Counted from the first letter of the stretch, positions 10,009-19,296 are shown. The stretch: DNA of 64,000 bases from Azorinus chamasolen (GCA_963576725.1 OY755252.1:27957895-28021894), one strand, 5' to 3'. Made by a program: numbers and translations. Notes: generated from the letters alone by a model not told the origin.

Positions 10009-10463
10009 TTAACCCTTTCCCTCATATAAACCCCGTTTCACGCATTTTCAAACAGAGTGGACCGAGATCAGACGGCTCCTACAGGAGACGTCTTATAAGG
10101 GTCTACCCTGTTTGCTTATACAGTAAAACCTCTCTATAACGACCACTAAAGTGTGTTAATTAGTTGATAGTTTGGGCAGGTGGTTGCTTAAAACAATGTG
10201 AAAGTAAAACAGAACGCTCCTATAGGAGCGTTCTGTTTTACTTTCACCTTGCTTTAAGTATCCACCTGCCTTTAACACAAAATATTTGATGTATTTAAGT
10301 GGTCGTTATAGAGAGGTTTTACTGTATTATTAAAAAAATCTAATTCTAAGGTTTCTACCAATACCCAAAAGATCCTGTATGCATATAGCATTATAAAATT
10401 CAGCTAGTAACTATTCATTATGTCAGTTTTTCTTACATGGCTATTAAACAGGAAAAGGGTTAA
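10009..10463 (+). mobile_element. TTAA-B2 MITE split by pogo-1
   Basis: TTAACCCTTTCCCTCATATAAACC to ACAGGAAAAGGGTTAA. The element is continuous once 10119-10326 is removed, so it is the older of the two. Confidence 0.85.
10119..10326. mobile_element. pogo-1 MITE inside TTAA-B2
   Basis: TACAGTAAAACCTCTC to GAGAGGTTTTACTGTA, with core AACAGAACGCTCC/GGAGCGTTCTGTT. It is inserted at a TA next to TTTGCTTA of the host. Confidence 0.9.
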
Positions 10464-10589
10464 TTAAGCAGCCGTCATTTGAAAGAAAATCACTCGTGAT
10501 TATTTAATGAGCGGCTACCTAAGACATACATGTAGTCTACTATATATGTGTTAACTAGCATACTTTGAAGGTAGAGTGAAAACTCGAAT

Positions 10590-10716
10590 ATTCGAAATTT
10601 TAGTAATGCAAACTTGAAGGTCTTTTTAGGCTCATGCAGAAAGTTCCTCAATCCGCTTTCTGTATGATTTCCATTCTGCATAATGCATTTCATCCTGTAT
10701 TAAGCTGACGCCTGCA
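10590..10716. mobile_element. pogo-5 fragment
   Basis: Core halves CTCATGCAGAAAGTTCC and CGCTTTCTGTATG, then TGTATTAAGCTGACGCCTGC. The left end is missing. Confidence 0.55.
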
Positions 10717-10975
10717 TGAACCCTTCGCTTGCTATTCACGTCTATATACCTACCTGTAAATAGTGAAGACCCAGATGAGACAGCTCCTGCAGGAGCTGTC
10801 TCATCAGGGTCTGCACTATTTACAAGTTGATTGTGCAACCAGTGCACTCCACAGCAGTGATTGCACAGAGAAATAATTGTAGACAGTGAAGATATATGTA
10901 ATTATACAACAGGGCATCGGTAATATATAAAGAAAAAGAACTGTTTTTTTTAGAATTCAGCAAGAGAAGGGTTGA
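10717..10975 (+). mobile_element. TTAA-A MITE, ends mutated
   Basis: The same core and arms as the 250 bp family, but the end TTAAs read TGAA and TTGA. It sits where the pogo-5 fragment would continue, consistent with insertion into it. Confidence 0.85.
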
Positions 10976-11239
10976 TTATCAATAATAGAACGCAACTGAG
11001 TGTTCGAATACTCTAGTGTTCACTGTAGTTACCAAGCCAATTACGTTTTTAAATTGACCATGAAAACTGAACCGGTAATGGTATTAAAAAGGACCACATT
11101 GCTGACGGAGTTCACATAGATAAAAATCAGTGTGTACCATTTAAACACTATCCGTGTTCAATGTTGATTCATGTAAGAACTAGTGACACCATGAATTTCT
11201 ATTAGCTGAGATTTTATAGTGTAAACGTTTCAAGGAAAT

Positions 11240-11394
11240 GTTTTGCTTTGACAAAAACTGTAGAATCAGATCTATATCATGGTCTAAACAAACATAGCAG
11301 ACCCCAATCAGACGACTGTCTGACCCGGGTCTACTCTGAGTGCAAATGCATGAAAAGCGTTTCTATTATAAGAGAAAGGGTTAATTCTTTACCT
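11240..11394 (-). mobile_element. TTAA-B/C MITE, partial
   Basis: GTAGAATCAGATCTATATCATGG arm, a shortened core AGCAGACC...GGGTCTACTCTG, and end AGAGAAAGGGTTAA. The left end is not found. Confidence 0.55.
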
Positions 11395-11510
11395 GATATA
11401 CATATCTTTGCATGCTTTTCACGAATTAGTAAACAAAGTAGACCAAGATCAGACGGCACCTGTAGCTGCCCTCTGATCATGGTCTACTCGGTTTGCCTTT
11501 TAGATTATAT
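11391..11510 (+). mobile_element. TTAA-B partial, abutting previous
   Basis: TTAATTCTTTACCTGATATAC begins on the TTAA that closes the previous element. The core is GATCAGACGG...CCTCTGATCATGGTC. The right end is lost. Confidence 0.55.
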
Positions 11511-11585
11511 ACACATGATTATATACTTGATGTCAAGGTCACATAATTATCATGTTCAATTATAAAAATCACCTTATATATAAAG

Positions 11586-11955
11586 ACAGTAGAACCTGTC
11601 TTAAACTATTCCCTCATAGTGACGACTTTTGACGACTCTGTAGAAGTCACATTGTGAAACCATTGTGACAAACAGAGCATTTGCTCCTATAGGAGCAAAT
11701 GCTCTATTTATCACAATGGCTTCAAACTACAAAATTCTCATATTTTCCTTTTCTCTAGTTAATGCTCCATTTCGGTAGATTTATTCAAAGTGGTTCGGTC
11801 TAAAACTAGCCTATGAGGTAATACGTTAAACATATTGAGCATAGGTATCTGAAAAAGCAGGTGGTTGCTTCATGCGGGGAAATGTAATATAGAAACGCCT
11901 ATAGGCGATTTTGCATTAATTTTGACCTGCATTAAGCTACCACCTGCGTTACAGA
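11586..11955. mobile_element. pogo-3 MITE split by TTAA-E
   Basis: ACAGTAGAACCTGTC, then an inserted E element, then AGCAGGTGGTTGCTTCATGC, a GAAACGCCTATAGGCGATTT core and GCATTAAGCTACCACCTGC. The right terminus is missing. Confidence 0.75.
11601..11829 (-). mobile_element. TTAA-E MITE inside pogo-3
   Basis: A reverse copy (229 bp) inserted exactly at the TTAA of the host terminus CTGTCTTAAGC. The core ATTTGCTCCTATAGGAGCAAAT is intact. Confidence 0.88.
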
Positions 11956-11992
11956 CCCAGAAACAGAGTAGACCCTAATCAAACAGCTGATA

Positions 11993-12076
11993 TAGTAGTT
12001 GTAGTAGTGGTAGCAGCAATTGTAGTAATAGTACTAGTAGTAGTAGTAGTAGTAGTAATAGTAATAGCAGTAGTTT

Positions 12077-12132
<56 letters not shown>

Positions 12133-12250
12133 CATGTAGTAGTAGTCGTAGTAGTAGTAGTAGTAGAAGTAGTAGTAGTAGTAGTACATGTAGTAGTAGT
12201 CGTAGTAGTAGTAGTAGTAGTAGAAGTAGTAATATTGTAATAGTGGTAGT
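11993..12250 (+). repeat. (GTA)n microsatellite
   Basis: About 250 bp of GTA repeats, interrupted by ACATGTA and GTC variants in two similar blocks. It reads as poly-Val by chance and is not a gene. Confidence 0.95.
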
Positions 12251-12289
12251 ATTTATAGTTGTTGTTATTTTAGTTGTAGTAGTTGTAAT

Positions 12290-12460
12290 TAGAGAAATAG
12301 AGAGTAATTTAGATACTTTTATGCAGGTGGTTTCTTCATGCAGAGCGAGTCGCGCAGAGGGCTCATAAAGGATATTATGCTAGATTTAATTGCCGGTTTA
12401 TAGCAGTTTTACTGTATAGTGTTCTTGCAAGTTGTTGTAATGAGGTTTTACTGTACTGAA
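12290..12460. mobile_element. pogo-type scraps
   Basis: ATGCAGGTGGTTTCTTCATG and two separate right ends, CAGTTTTACTGTATA (12417) and GAGGTTTTACTGTA (12456). Confidence 0.45.
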
Positions 12461-12544
12461 TTACAGCGTTCCGGTGTAATAAAAATATGTGTACTATTTC
12501 ATGTCAAGGATATGGTATTTATATATGTGTAATAAATAAGTGTA

Positions 12545-12660
12545 TACCTTTCCATATATACGTATTTTCGCGCATATGCAAACTGAGTTGACCCGTATAC
12601 GACAGCTCCTATAGGAGCCGTCTGATCAGGGTGTGTTCCGTTTGCTCGTGGGATTATTTA
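12545..12660 (+). mobile_element. TTAA-B fragment
   Basis: TATACGTATTTTCGCGCATATG and a core CGACAGCTCC/GGAGCCGTCTGATC. Only the short arm and hairpin are present. Confidence 0.6.
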
Positions 12661-12870
12661 AGTCTTATTCTACAGTTTTTGTGATGGGCAAATAGATATT
12701 CGTTCAAATGTCATTTTCGTACTATATATTAATGATTTAAGGTGTTAATAACGATTTACGTTTTAATCCAGTTTTAGCCTTTAATCAGTTTAAAAATATT
12801 TAAAATATTGTTCTTAAAATTGTTTCAACTGTTGCTTTCTTCAGTTTCGCTAAGGGTTTTGAGGAAGCTA

Positions 12871-13089
12871 TTAACTGCTTATCTAACTTTATTTATGGAC
12901 TCAATACTTATAATGAAATATGGAAGGTGGAACATTGTAGCCATTTTAGAAAGTGAAGAAATACATCTTTCAAAGTCCATTTGCAAACAGAGCAGACCTT
13001 GATCAGACGGCTCCAATAGGAGCCGTCTGATATGGGTCTACTCTGTTTGCAGATGCGGGAAAACGCGTTTATATGAAGGTAAGGGTTAA
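12871..13089 (-). mobile_element. TTAA-B MITE
   Basis: A reverse copy: TTAACTGCTTATCTAAC to ATGAAGGTAAGGGTTAA. The core is GATCAGACGGCTCC/GGAGCCGTCTGATA; the arm has GAAATATGGAAGGTGGAAC. Confidence 0.85.
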
Positions 13090-13127
13090 TCTTGACAACA
13101 TTAGATCTGCATTAAGCTTCTTCTTAT

Positions 13128-13353
13128 TTAACCCTTTCCTCTATAAATACTCATTTCTACGCATCTGTAATAGTCACTTCTTGAAACCATTGTAATAGAT
13201 AGAGCATTTGTTCCTATAGGAGAAATGCTCTATTTATCACAATGGTTTTTAAACTACACAATTCTAAATTTTCCTTTTCTCTAATTAATGCTCCTTTTCG
13301 GTAGATATTCATAGAGATTGGATCTAAAAATAGCCTATGGAGGAAAGGGTTAA
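13128..13353 (-). mobile_element. Chimeric MITE: C-type ends, E-type core
   Basis: The left end, TTAACCCTTTCCTCTATAAA, is C-like. The core and right arm (GAGCATTTGTTCC, CTCCTTTTCGGTAG, AAAAATAGCCTATGG) are TTAA-E. The right terminus is GGAGGAAAGGGTTAA. Confidence 0.75.
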
Positions 13354-13569
13354 AAACCTAGATTTAGATATATTTTAATGATGGCTTCTACTGCACAATA
13401 ATAAAACATCAAATGATTAACGGAATGGAATGCATGATGTAGTCCCAACAGACATACACGCAAATGATATGTGGAAACGGCTGGGATTCTGTGATCTCTA
13501 GCTATTCTCTAAGAATGTTCTTGAAAGGACAAGCTAATTTCCTTTAAGAACCGCTTCATTTGAAGTCTA

Positions 13570-13726
13570 GATGATATGAGTAATTAAAGCATTTCAAGAA
13601 TAACTCTTTTATTTCTCCACCAAACCCTATTTTAAACCCTCCACCATTTTTAAAAAAAATCTTCAAAATGATAACATGCAGGATGCCATTATTCCTTACA
13701 TGAGATTTCGTGGAGGAAAGAGTTAA
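13570..13726. mobile_element. J fragment joined to a TTAA-C end
   Basis: TTTCAAGAATAACTC and TTTCTCCACCAAACCC are J arm words. The right part CCATTATTCCTTACATGAG...GAAAGAGTTAA resembles a C terminus. Confidence 0.5.
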
Positions 13727-13822
13727 TCTATCGCAAACTATGGAGACACAGACGAGACATCACGTCTCTGACGAGTTGTTTGGTCAGAGTTTTCATTGTT
13801 TGTGGCTCACCAGAATATATAG

Positions 13823-14027
13823 AACAGTAAAAACCCTCTAAACCGAAATTCTAGTAGAGAATAATTTAGATACATTTAGGCAGTTGGCTTCTTAATGCAG
13901 GATGCAAGTCTTGAAGAAACTCCTAGAGGAGCTTACTTCATGATTTCACCGTGCATTAAGCTGCCAGCTGCCCCAAAGGCCGACATTTATACAAAATTTA
14001 ACGCCCGGTTTAGATGGGGTTACTGTA
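13823..14027. mobile_element. pogo-5 MITE
   Basis: ACAGTAAAAACCCTCTAAACC to TAGATGGGGTTACTGTA. The core is GAAACTCCTAGAGGAGCTTA. Confidence 0.82.
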
Positions 14028-14065
14028 TATATGAGTATTCATTTACTGTTGAATTTTACCGAACT

Positions 14066-14271
14066 ATATTTGAACCTGTCTTAAGCGACTTTGCATTGAT
14101 TGAAAGCAGAAATTCAATAAAACAGGTGGCTGCTTAATGCCGGGCAAAAGTGATAAAGAAAGCTCCTGTAGGAGCTCTCTGTATTACTTTTGACCTGCAT
14201 TCAGCTACCACATGCCCGACATACCGACACTTATATCTGTTTTATGGGTGCTTAAGACAGGCTCTACTGTA
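14066..14271. mobile_element. pogo-3 MITE
   Basis: TTGAACCTGTCTTAAGCGAC to CTTAAGACAGGCTCTACTGTA. The core is AAGAAAGCTCCTGTAGGAGC. The left CAG is lost. Confidence 0.8.
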
Positions 14272-14597
14272 AAACTATATGACACGAGGCTTGGATTTTC
14301 ATATTTATTTCAGTCAACGAGTTTGGTAAACATTAATAGTAAATCAACACGAATGCACTACCTTATTCTTTTTATCACATGACAAAAAAACACAAGAAAA
14401 ATCATGCGTTTTTCTTATTTATATTCGATTTACGTACGTTATTTGCATTTTTATTAAATTGGATACAAACGGTATCATACGATAATTTGTTCTCCACATT
14501 CCCTTACAACGTAATACTTTATTTTGTACGTGTTGCCTGACGTAGTTCTACACTGTTCGCAATACAACATGACCCATTTTTCTCGTTTCAGTGTGTG

Positions 14598-14690
14598 CAT
14601 ACAGCAGAACCTTTCCAATGCGATCACTTAATAAATAAATGTCAATCATTTTATTGCAGGTAAACAGAAAACTCTTTAAGAGCTTTCTGC
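14598..14690. mobile_element. pogo-2, left half only
   Basis: TACAGCAGAACCTTTCCAATGC through AAAACTCTTTAAGAGCTTTC. It stops at the hairpin, where a pogo-4 end begins. Confidence 0.6.
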
Positions 14691-14720
14691 ATTACAGCTG
14701 AACTTCGATATATCGGGATA

Positions 14721-15026
14721 TCTTCACATTCCTTAAGAATTCATACTGGTAGATACGGAAGAGTACAAATACCACGGAATGAAAGATTCTGTTTATGCTG
14801 CAATATGCGTGATATTGAGGACACTTATCATTTTATTTGTATATGTCCTCTATATAAAGAATTAAGGGAACAATATTTACAAAGGTGCTACTTTGACAGA
14901 CCATCTGTATTTAAATTTAATGGTTTGATGAAAACCGCAAGTAAGGATGCCTTGTGTAAATTAGCATTATTTTTAAAGTGTGCAACAAACAAAAGAAATA
15001 AGCATCTAAATAATATTTCGGATTAA
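14721..15026 (+). pseudogene. LINE ORF2 C-terminal fragment
   Basis: One open frame of 101 codons plus stop, with no start codon of its own. Visible features are GRYGRVQIPRNER (residues 10-22) followed by a C-x2-C-x9-H-x4-C motif (C24, C27, H37, C42) in the context IEDTYHF and CPLY. This arrangement is typical of the region after the reverse transcriptase domain in non-LTR retrotransposons. The endonuclease and RT domains are absent, so it is a dead copy. Confidence 0.75.
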
Positions 15027-15028
15027 TT

Positions 15029-15262
15029 TTAACCCTTTCCTCCATAAATAGTCAAGAAGATATAATGGCATCATGAGTATTAATTAGTTCATTTTTAAAA
15101 TGGCATATTAACACATGGAATGTTGGCCAAAGCAGAAACTATTGAATCACATTTATATCATTCCATAAGCAAATAGAACGGACACGGATTAGATCGACGT
15201 CTGATCTGGGTCTACTCTGTTTGCAAAGGTATAGAAAGGCGTATTTATGGAGTAAAGGGTAA
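15029..15262 (-). mobile_element. TTAA-C MITE inside LINE 3' UTR
   Basis: TTAACCCTTTCCTCCATAAA to TATGGAGTAAAGGGTAA. It begins three bases after the LINE stop codon. The core is eroded (GATCGACGTCTGATC). Confidence 0.8.
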
Positions 15263-15793
15263 ACAGGTTAGATCCTGCTAAATTGGAACTTAAAAATATT
15301 TCTATGCAAACATTAAACAACATTGTGAGATAAATTCTCTTTACTCTCCTAAAAAATAAGAAACAAAGCTTGATGATTACGTGATTATTGTGAGTTTGCT
15401 ATCAAGACGTTTTGATATTCTTACTGTTCAAAATGTTTTGATGTTTTGTATATATATTATGACGATGTACTATGTACAAGTCTTTAATAAACTATCTGTT
15501 CTGTTCTGTTCTGTTCTGATAAATCGAACAAAATTTACAATACATAATTGTTCAAAAACGTACCACTACGTATATCTAGAAACACACGGGACAGCATTAT
15601 GCAAGTCAAAAGTAATGCTGAAAGCTCCTGTATGAGCTGCCAGCATTACTTTAGATCCGCATTAAACTGCAAACTTTAGAAATGGTTCAGGTTAGAAATC
15701 GGATGATTCGAACCTTTGTTAGTATGACCCCTTGACATTCGACACATCGAGATTCAACTGTAATTCCGTTTTGCATTAAGCTGATGCCTGCCT

Positions 15794-16045
15794 TTAACCC
15801 TTCGCTTGCTATTCACGTCAATATACCTACCTGTAAATAGTGAAGACCCAGATGAGACAGCTCCTGCAGGAGCTGTCTCATCTGGGTCTGCACTATTTAC
15901 AAGTTGATGGCGCAACCAGTGCACTCCACAGCAGTGGTTGCACAGAACAATACCTGTACACAGTGAAAATATATGTAATTATACAACAGAGCATGAGTAC
16001 AGAAGGAGAAATATGTGTTTTGAAATTCAGCAAGCGAAGGGTTAA
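15794..16045 (+). mobile_element. TTAA-A MITE upstream of the GPCR
   Basis: A 252 bp copy. Unlike most copies its hairpin is symmetric at the usual A/T mismatch. It ends 100 bp before the putative splice acceptor of the GPCR, so it would lie in the 5' UTR intron. Confidence 0.9.
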
Positions 16046-16125
16046 GACCAAAATTTATATCTCTTTTGACGATCGCATAAGAGTGGTTTTACTTTCTGCA
16101 TCTTGCTATATTTCTGATAATCTGT

Positions 16126-16145
16126 TTTGTTGTTTTTCTTTTCAG
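16126..16145 (+). promoter_or_regulatory. Putative 3' splice site of the GPCR 5' UTR
   Basis: A pyrimidine-rich tract (GTTTTGTTGTTTTTCTTTTC) ends in AG at 16144-16145, exactly 99 bp before the GPCR ATG. It implies an upstream non-coding exon, which I cannot locate. Confidence 0.55.
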
Positions 16146-16244
16146 ATAACCGGCGGTTCAGTTACAAACATGATCGGGTTCGAGCTTTGATATGAGCTCT
16201 CTAGATGTTTTGGATTCTGAGGTGTGAACAGTTTAGCTTTATTC

Positions 16245-17471
16245 ATGGCATCTTCAAACAACACGTCGATATTCGAACCGGCATCTGACCATCGTGACGA
16301 GCTAATGACGATCTACGTGTGGCCATTTGTGCTAATTGTAATTTACACGTGCTTAGGTACACTTGGAAACGCCGTCGTCCTTTACGTGTACATCTTCCGA
16401 TGGCAACGTACCAAGGTGCGAATATTTCTTATTATGTTGGCTATTGTTAATTTTGTCAACAGCATTTTCAACATGCCGACTGAAGCGTATATTCTGTATT
16501 ATCCTCTTCAGTTTGACAACCATTGGTTGTGCAAAATGACAAGGGGAGTGACGTTTGTGATAAACAACGTCTGTGCATGCGTGTTTATTGCCATAGCAAT
16601 AGACCGATTATTGCTGGTGTACAGACCCCTCAAACGACAGGTACTGACTTGTAGGTATGCGAAAATTTCGTGCACCATCGCCTTCATCGTAGGGTTCGTA
16701 ACGTCTTGGCCAGGATTCGTATTTTACGGTACGGCAACAATTCCGGAACGCTTGGACGATGTGGTCGTTATTGGAAAGACATGCTACCTGTCTGACGAAT
16801 TTCTCAAGAGGAAACGATGGCCGTCGATATTCAACACAATTCTGTTCATATTGATGTTGACTGTCTTTATCATTCTTATTATTTCATACATTTTCATCGG
16901 GCGTAAAATCTACCATGTAACCAAACCCAGTTTCAGTGGTTTGAAAGTGAAAAATAAACAAATTTCAAATAATGTTGGAATCCTTACGTCGGTTCGATCT
17001 CTTATGGTGAAGACAATTATGCCTGAGAAGATTAAAGACCAAAATGAGTCAGATTGTAACGAAAATGAAATGGAAAGTTTCCAAAAAGTCACAACTAAAC
17101 GTAGTAGAGAAGAACGGAATTCACTACAAACACCAATACCCAAACAATTTTCGCGCATGAGCAGGCGTGTTTCTAGTGTTAATTCTGAGGCAGCGCGAGG
17201 GAACACCATCACAATGTTGATGATTACAGCGGCATTCGTGTTGTGTTTCTTACCGTACCTTGTCATCGTGTCACTTCGATACACCAACGAAAATCTGTAT
17301 AACAGTATCCCAAAGAGTAACAGAATCGCATATCATATTTTCTTGAGGACATACTTTCTCAACTCCGTCGTAAATCCGTTCATCTATAGTTTCGTCAACA
17401 AGACTTTCAGAGAGATTGTGATCAGCATGGGCAGGACCTGTGTGCAACGACTCAGAAATTGCACACGTTAA
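16245..17471 (+). CDS. Class A (rhodopsin-like) G protein-coupled receptor
   Basis: Plasma-membrane receptor expected to couple an extracellular ligand to heterotrimeric G proteins. The open frame extends 7 codons upstream, but only to GTG, so I start at the first ATG: 408 residues, one coding exon. Seen: N-glycosylation sequons at N5/N6; TM1 with GN (N42); TM2 near 58-84; C96 and C180 for the TM3-ECL2 disulphide; D120-R121-L122 in place of DRY; TM4 near 141-163; TM5 near 195-220; a long basic ICL3 (about 221-320, with RxS sites); TM6 with C334-F-L-P337; TM7 with N377-P-F-I-Y381; C-terminal Cys399 and Cys406. The usual TM2 aspartate (2.50) is Asn69. Overall form (MP in TM2, single exon, long ICL3) fits an invertebrate peptide or amine receptor; the ligand cannot be told. 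The 3' end is duplicated downstream. No clear AATAAA follows closely. Confidence 0.9.
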   Translation: MASSNNTSIFEPASDHRDELMTIYVWPFVLIVIYTCLGTLGNAVVLYVYIFRWQRTKVRIFLIMLAIVNFVNSIFNMPTEAYILYYPLQFDNHWLCKMTRGVTFVINNVCACVFIAIAIDRLLLVYRPLKRQVLTCRYAKISCTIAFIVGFVTSWPGFVFYGTATIPERLDDVVVIGKTCYLSDEFLKRKRWPSIFNTILFILMLTVFIILIISYIFIGRKIYHVTKPSFSGLKVKNKQISNNVGILTSVRSLMVKTIMPEKIKDQNESDCNENEMESFQKVTTKRSREERNSLQTPIPKQFSRMSRRVSSVNSEAARGNTITMLMITAAFVLCFLPYLVIVSLRYTNENLYNSIPKSNRIAYHIFLRTYFLNSVVNPFIYSFVNKTFREIVISMGRTCVQRLRNCTR

Positions 17472-17780
17472 AATTCTAAATGCTGAATTTACCAAGTGAC
17501 ATACCCCATCACTGTTTAACCCATTTATTTCCATATTACAAACGCCCATATCTTATTTTGGACAACAACTACATGTACTTTCAAGTTGATGGGCCACAGG
17601 AAACATCCAATTTTGTATAAACATTGACTTCGTTGGGTTCAACAAACGGTGCACACCCTGATCAGAGGGCTCATTTATATTAGGAGCCCTCTGAATTCGT
17701 TGTACACTGTTTGCGAACAACAGTGTTTCCCACTTTTTCAACTTATCTGGCGTACACTTTCTGTCATTATGTATTTCAAT
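17310..17780 (+). repeat. Tandem duplication, copy 1
   Basis: Runs from codon ~355 of the GPCR through its 3' flank. It matches 17782-18480 with a constant 472 bp offset across the coding part. It includes a TTAA-I-like core (TGATCAGAGGGCTC near 17660). Confidence 0.9.
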
Positions 17781-17781
17781 A

Positions 17782-17943
17782 CCAAAGAGTAAAATAATCG
17801 CATATCATATTTTCTTGAGGACATACTTTCTCAACTCCGTCGTAAATCCGTTCATCTATAGTTTCGTCAAAAAGACGTTCAGAGAGATTGTGATCAGCAT
17901 GGGCAGGACCTGTGTACAACGACTCAGAAAGTGCGCACGTTAA
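17782..17943 (+). pseudogene. Duplicated GPCR C-terminus (TM7 and tail)
   Basis: The frame matching GPCR residues 355-408 is open to a TAA at 17941. It has no indels relative to the parent and only a few substitutions (for example N385 to K, N405 to K, T407 to A). NPFIY is kept. It has no start codon and no convincing splice acceptor (the upstream sequence is the end of copy 1), so it is probably untranslated. An alternative last exon is possible but unlikely. Confidence 0.75.
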
Positions 17944-18052
17944 AACTCTCAATGCTATATTTCCCAAGTGGCATACTCCACCACTGTTTAACACATTTAT
18001 TTCCATTTTTTAAAAACAAAAAATCTCGAAAGATCTTATTTTGGAAAACACC

Positions 18053-18214
18053 TACAGTAAAACCTCTTTATAACGGCCACTAAATTACATCAAGTATTTT
18101 GTGTTAAAGGCAGGTGGTTGCTTAAAGCAAGGTGAAAATAAAACAGAACGCTCCTGCACTATATATCAACTAATGAACACAATTTATAGGCCATTATAGA
18201 GAGGTTTTACTGTA
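18053..18214. mobile_element. pogo-1 MITE in duplicate copy 2
   Basis: TACAGTAAAACCTCTT to GAGAGGTTTTACTGTA. The right half of the hairpin is deleted after AACAGAACGCTCCTGCA. It is absent from copy 1, so it arrived after the duplication. Confidence 0.85.
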
Positions 18215-18480
18215 TTTTATTTTCATTTTTGTATAAGCAATTGACTCCGATGTGTTCAACAAACGGTGTAGACTCTAATCAAAGGGCTCCTTTAGGATCC
18301 CTCTGCTCTGGGTCTACACTGCTAAAGGGTTTGAAGATTCAATTCATATGATACATTGTAAAAGTATTCCAAATGATAAATATCGCTCTTATCTGGCTCA
18401 ACATTGTTTGCAAATGACGGTGTATTCGTGTCTCGCTTTCAACCTTTCTGGCGTACACTTTCTATCATCTGTATTTCAAT

Positions 18481-18942
18481 TTCATTATAACAGTTCGGTA
18501 AAATCAAGAATTAAATAATGCAAAGTTCATAGGCATAAACTGCAGGCATAGAACAAGGAGAAGGGGCAAATTCAGAGGAGTCCCTGATTCGACGCCTGCC
18601 CGAGGAAGCGGTTTGTTCTATTTGTTGTGGTGCTTTCCAGCGATATTGACTTTGAAGAATTGACGTGTCTAGCATTTGTAAACAGCCTGGGTCCAGGTCA
18701 GGCGTCTAACGATGACCCTTGTTGTTTGACCCTTGGCGGATTATGCCTCTCAAGAAACGGGGTGAACTGAACAACGCTTTGAACAGCAGAACTCAAGTTT
18801 CGAAGAGGCACATGTACATGTATTAGTTTTTTGAGATGGATATGTTATACAATGTACATGCGCCCGAGGATGCAACAGAGCGGATGTTACTTAGGACACA
18901 TGCCATATCGCCATCGAGCGCATGCATGATCTGAACGTATAT
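18481..18942. other. No gene seen
   Basis: Relatively GC-rich for the window (18540-18760). No supported reading frame. A hairpin scrap GGGTCCAGGTCAGGCG near 18690 may be a TTAA-D/K relic. Confidence 0.4.
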
Positions 18943-19155
18943 GTGCAGTAAAATCTCGATTATTCGAACACTAAATAACGTATCATTATCGGTCCTTAAG
19001 CTAGGTGGCAGCTTAATGCATGGTGAAAGTCATGCAGAAAGCTCCTCTAGGAGCTTTCTGCATAACATTCATCATGCATTAAGCAGCATCCTGCCTAAAA
19101 GTTGATTTTTTAATTCTTCTATACAAAACATTCGAATAATCGAGGTTGTACTGTA
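18943..19155. mobile_element. pogo-6 MITE
   Basis: GCAGTAAAATCTCGATTATTC to GAATAATCGAGGTTGTACTGTA. The core is CATGCAGAAAGCTCC/GGAGCTTTCTGCAT with arms GCATGGTGAAAG and CATCATGC. Confidence 0.87.
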
Positions 19156-19296
19156 TATTAATTGATTAGGCAGCATCAACTAATGATGTTTATCAGTCTC
19201 TTTTAATTCAAACATGCATATGATTTAATCCATAAACACCCGCGATCCCATGTATAAGTATTTTTCAGTCATCTGTATCCATACTGCTTATAAAGT

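Larger units (their letters stand above)
14721..15518 (+). mobile_element. 5'-truncated LINE, 3' end
   Basis: The fragment contains the last ~101 codons of a LINE ORF2, a 3' UTR (interrupted by the MITE at 15029) and a CTGTT-repeat tail at 15495-15518. 5' truncation and a simple-repeat tail are normal for target-primed retrotransposition. The clade cannot be named from this piece. Confidence 0.75.
14693..15762 (+). mobile_element. pogo-4 MITE split by a LINE fragment
   Basis: The left end is TACAGCTGAACTTCGATAT. The body resumes at 15519 (AAATCGAACAAAATTTAC), includes the core ATGCTGAAAGCTCC, and ends GAGATTCAACTGTA. Everything between is inserted DNA. Confidence 0.75.
17782..18480 (+). repeat. 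Tandem duplication, copy 2
   Basis: The downstream copy is longer because it carries a pogo-1 insertion (18053-18214) and about 70 bp near 18330-18400 that are absent from copy 1. The junction is GTATTTCAAT|ACCAAAGAG. Confidence 0.9.

Noticed and set aside
12007..12240. 77-codon poly-valine frame
   Set aside because: Translation of a (GTA)n microsatellite.
14721..15026. An independent small zinc-finger gene
   Set aside because: The CCHC-like motif, the GRYGR..PRNER lead-in and the simple-repeat tail after the 3' UTR fit a LINE ORF2 C-terminus better.
16224..16244. Seven extra N-terminal codons for the GPCR
   Set aside because: The extension begins with GTG, which is not expected as a start in a nuclear gene. 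The ATG at 16245 precedes two glycosylation sequons and is a normal receptor start.
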